In this document: positions 6,023-6,792 of the stretch, piece by piece | Layout of the letters: every line of letters starts with the position of its first letter | Position numbering within the stretch: position 1 is the first letter of the stretch | Program-made: the position numbers and the translations under genes | Assembly (NCBI GenBank): GCA_945866165.1 | Contig: CAMBGO010000133.1 | Span: forward strand, 1 to 6,792 | Origin: Chitinophaga pinensis | GTDB lineage: Bacteria; Bacteroidota; Bacteroidia; Chitinophagales; Chitinophagaceae | Length of the DNA stretch: 6,792 nucleotides | Reading direction: 5' to 3' | The notes under the pieces: generated by a model | Seen by the model: only the letters and a program-made list of their open reading frames with translations | Told to the model about the DNA's origin: nothing | The model's database searches: none

Positions 6023-6792
6023 ATGAAAACGATAAAAGGTCCTGGTTTGTTTTTGGCCCAATTCATGGGCGACAAGCCTCCGTTCAACAATCTCGCTTCA
6101 ATATGCAAATGGGCAGCATCACTTGGATTCAAGGGTGTGCAGATCCCAAGTTGGGATCCCCGTTGCATCGATCTTGAAAAAGCTGCAAAAAGCAAGACCT
6201 ATGCACAAGAGATCAAGGGTATTGTAGAAGCGGCAGGTTTAAAAATTACTGAGTTATCATCTCATTTGCAAGGACAGCTTGTTGCAGTTCATCCTGCATA
6301 CGATGCACAGTTTGATGGGTTTGCACCAAAAGAAGTTAGGGGAAATCCAAAGGCAAGAACCAAGTGGGCAGTACAGCAATTGAAATATGCTGCGAAAGCA
6401 TCGGCTAATTTGGGGCTCAATGCACACGCCACTTTCAGTGGTGCCTTGTTATGGCATACCGTTTATCCTTGGCCGCAACGTCCTGCTGGATTGGTAGATA
6501 CAGGTTTTACTGAACTTGCAAAAAGGTGGTTGCCTATATTGGATGTGTTTGATGACAATGGTGTTGATCTTTGTTATGAGATTCACCCAGGAGAAGATTT
6601 GCATGATGGCATTTCTTATGAGATGTTTTTAGAAAAAACAAAGAATCACAAACGCGCTTGTTTATTATATGATCCAAGCCATTTTGTTTTGCAATGCATG
6701 GATTACCTAACCTACATTGATTATTATCATGAGCGCATCAAGATGTTCCATGTAAAAGATGCAGAATTTAATCCAACTGGAAAGCAAGGTGT
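6023..6792 (+). CDS. Sugar phosphate isomerase/epimerase-type TIM-barrel protein (3' end outside window)
   Basis: This reading frame starts 11 nt after the preceding stop and is open to the window end, giving 256 residues. It belongs to the xylose-isomerase-like TIM-barrel superfamily, but to a different subgroup from the TIM-barrel protein at 2532-3425. Likely metal ligands are E186 (YEIHPGED, 185-192), D217 and H220 (YDPSHF, 216-221) and H243 (MFHVKDAEF, 241-249); the last glutamate should lie beyond the edge. There is no signal peptide, so it is probably cytoplasmic. Members of this superfamily isomerise or epimerise sugars, keto-sugars or inosose-type cyclitols, and some act as lyases or dehydratases. 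Tight spacing with the Gfo/Idh/MocA gene indicates one operon and a shared pathway. The start ATG is preceded only by A/T-rich sequence. Confidence 0.9.
   Translation, partial: MKTIKGPGLFLAQFMGDKPPFNNLASICKWAASLGFKGVQIPSWDPRCIDLEKAAKSKTYAQEIKGIVEAAGLKITELSSHLQGQLVAVHPAYDAQFDGFAPKEVRGNPKARTKWAVQQLKYAAKASANLGLNAHATFSGALLWHTVYPWPQRPAGLVDTGFTELAKRWLPILDVFDDNGVDLCYEIHPGEDLHDGISYEMFLEKTKNHKRACLLYDPSHFVLQCMDYLTYIDYYHERIKMFHVKDAEFNPTGKQG

Overview
The window looks like an AT-rich Bacteroidota chromosome, probably Sphingobacteriia/Chitinophagia-like; the finer placement is a guess. The reasons are the protein families present, intergenic DNA that is strongly A/T-rich, start codons without clear Shine-Dalgarno sequences, and a twin-arginine signal on a sugar-isomerase-like protein. 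All six genes fit carbohydrate or polyol uptake and oxidation/isomerisation. No RNA gene, CRISPR array, transposase or phage gene was seen.

Layout. A divergent intergenic region (4646-4844) separates two transcription units. The minus-strand unit reads, in order of transcription: an FHS-type MFS permease (4645-3422); a hydroxypyruvate-isomerase-like TIM-barrel protein with a Tat-type signal (3425-2532, overlapping the permease by 4 nt); a 249-nt gap filled largely by a duplicated heptamer-based repeat; a complete GMC oxidoreductase of the FAD sugar dehydrogenase large-subunit type (2282-600); a 62-nt gap with a strong hairpin plus U-tract; and a second, paralogous GMC oxidoreductase cut by the window edge (537 to beyond 1). 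The plus-strand unit is a Gfo/Idh/MocA NAD(P)-dependent oxidoreductase (4845-6011) followed 11 nt later by a second, different sugar isomerase/epimerase-type TIM-barrel protein (6023 to beyond 6792).

How the genes may work together (inference). FAD/Fe-S GMC dehydrogenases and a Tat-exported isomerase-like protein could oxidise or rearrange a sugar, glycoside or cyclitol in the periplasm. The MFS permease would import the product, and the Gfo/Idh/MocA dehydrogenase with its TIM-barrel partner would finish the redox and isomerisation steps in the cytoplasm. This resembles 3-keto-sugar and inositol-type pathways in gene content, but the sequence does not identify the substrate.

The most unusual non-coding features are (i) a 15-bp hairpin followed by a U-rich tract that ends directly at the start codon of the second GMC gene, resembling an attenuator between two paralogues, and (ii) two near-identical direct copies of an element made of in-register 7-nt units, differing by exactly two units, with an inverted patch of the same heptamers running into the stop codon of the TIM-barrel gene.
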